From Maridesulfovibrio sp. (lineage in GTDB: Bacteria > Desulfobacterota > Desulfovibrionia > Desulfovibrionales > Desulfovibrionaceae), in NCBI RefSeq assembly GCF_963667685.1, contig NZ_OY763931.1:372001-436000 (forward strand): a DNA stretch of 64,000 bases, given 5' to 3'. The position numbers were made by a program, and so were the translations under genes. The notes beneath the pieces were generated by a model, which was not told the origin of the DNA, made no database searches, and saw only the letters and a program-made list of their open reading frames with translations. This document shows positions 63,863-64,000 of this stretch, one piece after another. Every line of letters begins with the position of its first letter. The stretch's first letter is position 1.

Positions 63863-64000
63863 TTAGTCCTGTGGAACTTCCGTTTCAGAATCGGAAGAAC
63901 TGCTTTTTTCCTGTTCATCCAGAGACTTTACCATGGCGGCAATATTCTTGCTTACAGAACGAAACTTTTGAGGGTTGTTCTTTTCAAGTTTTTTAAAAGC
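63863..64000 (-). CDS. C-terminal end of a hypothetical protein (cut by window)
   Basis: The minus strand is open from the window edge to TAA at 63863-63865, giving 45 residues with a charged coil (KKLEKNNPQKFRSVSKNIAAM) and an acidic, Ser-rich tail ending SDSETEVPQD. The rest lies beyond the window. No family was recognised. Confidence 0.6.
   Translation of the reverse strand, partial: AFKKLEKNNPQKFRSVSKNIAAMVKSLDEQEKSSSSDSETEVPQD

Overview
This 64 kb window is a bacterial chromosome segment of moderate GC content. The gene set (selenocysteine genes selA and selB, a TRAP transporter, CCG-domain Fe-S proteins, type 1B PyrK/PyrD, a YkgJ-type cysteine-cluster protein, many c-di-GMP and chemotaxis proteins) suggests a marine, anaerobic, Gram-negative deltaproteobacterium, most likely a Desulfovibrionaceae (Maridesulfovibrio-like) sulfate reducer. 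This is an inference: there is no rRNA gene or dissimilatory sulfate-reduction gene in the window. No CRISPR array, insertion sequence or integrase was seen.

Layout. 1-8.6 kb: the end of a DUF3431 protein, a diguanylate cyclase, small proteins including a 59-residue two-cluster ferredoxin too short for ordinary ORF calling, and a large ammonium-transporter-like sensor fused to PAS, GGDEF and EAL domains. 9.2-18 kb: tRNA-Arg, folC, selA, an M18 aminopeptidase and selB, separated by copies of a short palindromic repeat whose right arm supplies or precedes the ribosome binding site. Next is a RHH/ParE toxin-antitoxin pair bracketed by two near-identical terminators, then a SulP transporter. 18-38.6 kb: two tRNA-His, then housekeeping genes (murA, comEC, a response regulator, a RicT/PSP1 protein, metG, slyX, feoA, carB, purF, a class A PBP) and a chemoreceptor.

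38.6-42.2 kb (minus strand): a three-gene phosphonate pathway. PEP mutase fused to a cytidylyltransferase, phosphonopyruvate decarboxylase and phosphonoacetaldehyde reductase predict 2-hydroxyethylphosphonate and its CMP-activated form. 42.3-48.5 kb (minus strand): a co-oriented series dctP-dctQ-dctM-carbamoylase/amidohydrolase-pyrC-pyrE, divergent from an XRE regulator and a MIF-like tautomerase. It looks like a uptake-and-salvage unit for a pyrimidine intermediate or a carbamoyl/ureido compound. 50-53.9 kb: a U32 protein, pyrK and pyrD.

53.9-60.7 kb is accessory. Three identical 90-bp tRNA-Ser(GGA) genes, each with its own promoter, delimit two islets of about 4.1 and 2.5 kb. A perfect 148-bp direct repeat around the outer two copies bounds the whole block. 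The first islet holds a secreted coiled-coil protein, a decayed BRO-type phage antirepressor (in-frame TAG, no usable start), a small gene tightly coupled to an AT-rich gene ending in a HEPN-type Rx4H motif, and a 48-residue ORF. The second holds a small membrane protein, a broken gene and a secreted two-repeat protein. 60.9-64 kb: a double-RHH-like protein, a small hypothetical, tRNA-Pro, a TonB-like membrane protein with an apparently inactive alpha/beta-hydrolase domain, and the end of a minus-strand gene cut by the window edge.
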